The position numbers and the translations under genes are program-made. The notes beneath the pieces were generated by a model that was not told the origin of the DNA, ran no database searches, and was given only the letters and a program-made list of their open reading frames with translations. Shown one piece after another: positions 62,427-64,000 of a stretch of DNA of 64,000 bases. Origin of the DNA: CAVSPO01 sp963730005 (GTDB lineage: Bacteria > Actinomycetota > Actinomycetes > Propionibacteriales > Propionibacteriaceae); the NCBI GenBank assembly GCA_963730005.1, contig CAVSPO010000013.1, positions 186,001 to 250,000 on the forward strand. The letters run 5' to 3'. Each line of letters starts with the position of its first letter. Within the stretch, counting starts at the first letter, position 1.

Positions 62427-63956
62427 GTGCCCCATTTCGATGACTTGACGGTTCCCCTGGTCCCTGCCCCGTTCGAACGTCTCGGGCTGACTTTCGATGA
62501 CGTGCTGCTGCAACCGCGGGCCAGTGACGTGATCCCGAGCGAGGTGCGGACGCGGGCGAGGCTCAGTCGCAACATCGAAGTGAACACGCCTTTGCTGAGC
62601 GCAGCCATGGACACGGTGACCGAAGCCCGGATGGCCATTGCCATGGCCCGTGAGGGTGGCATTGGAATCCTGCACCGCAACATGGAGGCAGCCGAGCAGG
62701 CCGACCAGGTCGACCGGGTGAAGCGCTCCGAGGCGGGCATGATCAAGAACCCGATCACCACCACAGTCGACGCCACCATCGGTGAGGTGGACAGGATGTG
62801 CGGCCAGTATCGAATCTCCGGCTTGCCGGTGGTCGACAAGGACATGAAGCTGCTCGGCATCGTCACCAACCGCGACATGCGTTTCGAGGACGACCCGCGC
62901 CGCCTGGTGGGCGAAGTCATGACGAGAATGCCTTTGGTCACCGGGCACGCTGACATCAAGTCCGCCGATGCGCTGAAGTTGCTGGCTCAGCACAAGATCG
63001 AGAAGCTGCCTTTGGTCGACGATCAGAACCGGTTGGCCGGCATGATCACGTTGAAGGATTTCGTGAAGTCGGGCAAGTACCCGCTGGCCTGCAAGGACAG
63101 CCAGGGACGGCTCCGGGTGGGCGCTGCAGTCGGCGCCTTCGGTGACGGCTGGGAGCGCGCGATGTTGCTGGTCGAGGCGGGGGTGGACGTGATCGTCACA
63201 GACACCGCCCACGGTCACTCCAAGGCAGAGATGGACTTCATCCGGCGATTCAAGAAGGAACCGCGCGCAGCGGGCGTCGACATCATGGGTGGCAACGTGG
63301 CCACCTTCGAGGCCGCCAAGGCCTTGGTGGAAGCAGGCTCGGACTCGGTCAAGGTCGGGATTGGGCCCGGGTCGATCTGCACCACCCGGGTCGTGGCAGG
63401 CATCGGCGTCCCCCAGGTCACAGCCATCTACGACGCGGCACGCGCCTGCAAGCCGGCGGGAGTCCCGGTCGTGGGTGACGGCGGTTTGCAGTATTCCGGC
63501 GACATCGCCAAGGCAATCGTGGCCGGCGCCGACACGGTGATGCTGGGCTCGTTGCTCGCCGGTTGTGAGGAGAGTCCCGGCGAACTCGTGTTCCTCAACG
63601 GCAAGCAGTTCAAGCTCTATCGCGGCATGGGATCCTTGGGTGCGATGGCGGCTCGCCAGGGCCAGTCGGGCTATTCGCGTGACCGCTATTTCCAGGGGGA
63701 CGTGGCGTCCAACGACAAGCTCATCCCCGAGGGGGTGGAGGGTGAGGTGCCCTACCGCGGCCCGCTGAGCAACGTCGTGTACCAGCTGATCGGTGGGCTT
63801 CGGCAGTCCATGTTCTACTCCGGGGCACGTACGATCAGTGAGCTGCAGCAGAACGGCCGTTTCGTCCGGATCACGGCTGCCGGTCTCCGGGAAAGCCATC
63901 CGCACGACATCATGCTGACCACTGAGGCGCCCAACTACTCGGTGCACGACCGGTAA
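62427..63956 (+). CDS. guaB: Inosine-5'-monophosphate dehydrogenase
   Basis: Oxidises IMP to XMP with NAD, the rate-limiting step to GMP. It has 509 residues from GTG 62427. The catalytic cysteine is C318 in GPGSICTTRVVAG, and the flap and phosphate site (GDGGLQYSGDIAKAI; GMGSLGAMAARQ) are intact. Two CBS domains are inserted at about 105-220 (YRISGLPVVDKDMKLLGIV; KIEKLPLVDDQNRLAGMITL) and bind regulatory nucleotides. Complete and monocistronic as far as visible. Confidence 0.98.
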   Translation: MPHFDDLTVPLVPAPFERLGLTFDDVLLQPRASDVIPSEVRTRARLSRNIEVNTPLLSAAMDTVTEARMAIAMAREGGIGILHRNMEAAEQADQVDRVKRSEAGMIKNPITTTVDATIGEVDRMCGQYRISGLPVVDKDMKLLGIVTNRDMRFEDDPRRLVGEVMTRMPLVTGHADIKSADALKLLAQHKIEKLPLVDDQNRLAGMITLKDFVKSGKYPLACKDSQGRLRVGAAVGAFGDGWERAMLLVEAGVDVIVTDTAHGHSKAEMDFIRRFKKEPRAAGVDIMGGNVATFEAAKALVEAGSDSVKVGIGPGSICTTRVVAGIGVPQVTAIYDAARACKPAGVPVVGDGGLQYSGDIAKAIVAGADTVMLGSLLAGCEESPGELVFLNGKQFKLYRGMGSLGAMAARQGQSGYSRDRYFQGDVASNDKLIPEGVEGEVPYRGPLSNVVYQLIGGLRQSMFYSGARTISELQQNGRFVRITAAGLRESHPHDIMLTTEAPNYSVHDR

Positions 63957-63987
63957 ATCCAGGCGCGGCAAACGAGAGAGAGGCTCC

Positions 63988-64000
63988 ATGTACGGCAACG
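63988..64000 (+). CDS. Start of a further gene, cut by the window end
   Basis: An ATG at 63988 follows a strong gagagagagg site by four bases, 31 bases after the guaB stop. Only MYGN is visible, so the product cannot be named. Confidence 0.4.

Overview
This window is an ordinary-looking, high-GC actinobacterial chromosome segment built around the RNA polymerase and ribosomal-protein supercluster. The best clue to family is Propionibacteriaceae. The Fe/Mn superoxide dismutase closely resembles what I recall of the Propionibacterium shermanii enzyme. An RpfB-type muralytic protein, phosphatidylinositol-mannoside-style mannosyltransferases, a GNAT-TsaE fusion and many GTG starts point the same way. 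The lineage is inferred from remembered protein similarity, not from a search.

Layout. 1-9.6 kb: 3' end of rpoB, rpoC, then the str operon (rpsL-rpsG-fusA-tuf). 9.7-16.0 kb: a non-ribosomal insertion on mixed strands (a repeat protein, treY and glnS leftward, gltX rightward). 16.4-26.2 kb: the S10 and spc operons without interruption from rpsJ to rplO, closed by a strong terminator. 26.5-29.3 kb: secY-adk-map. 29.3-33.5 kb: a second insertion (an MDR dehydrogenase, the methionine importer metNIQ on the reverse strand behind a possible leader peptide, and a small DUF1707 membrane protein). 33.7-37.6 kb: infA-rpmJ-rpsM-rpsK-rpsD-rpoA-rplQ. 37.8-45.4 kb: a PimC-like mannosyltransferase, then a reverse-strand block (rpfB, sodA, the RNA-modification trio trmB-truA-rsmC-like, and an EF-G paralogue with altered GTPase motifs). 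45.6-52.6 kb: rplM-rpsI, coaA, glmS-acpS-nnr and an MgtA-like mannosyltransferase. 53.0-60.1 kb: a DEAD-box helicase with a repetitive arginine/aspartate-rich N-terminus, then a t6A operon (GNAT-TsaE, TsaB, RimI, TsaD) followed by a Nudix hydrolase and a methyltransferase. 60.1-64.0 kb: groES-groEL under two CIRCE operators, then guaB.

Functionally, nearly everything serves transcription, translation, tRNA charging and modification, protein export and folding, or envelope precursor synthesis. I see no mobile element, CRISPR array, prophage, tRNA or rRNA gene. The regulatory layer is the richest part. Nine genes have a TANNNT hexamer 6-9 bases before the start codon, which suggests leaderless transcripts. 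Several ribosomal-protein leaders carry mutually exclusive hairpins, and one carries an rrn boxA-like segment. No clearly new multi-gene system is visible. The best leads are the ribosomal-protein leaders, the metNIQ leader, the EF-G paralogue and the intracellular repeat protein.
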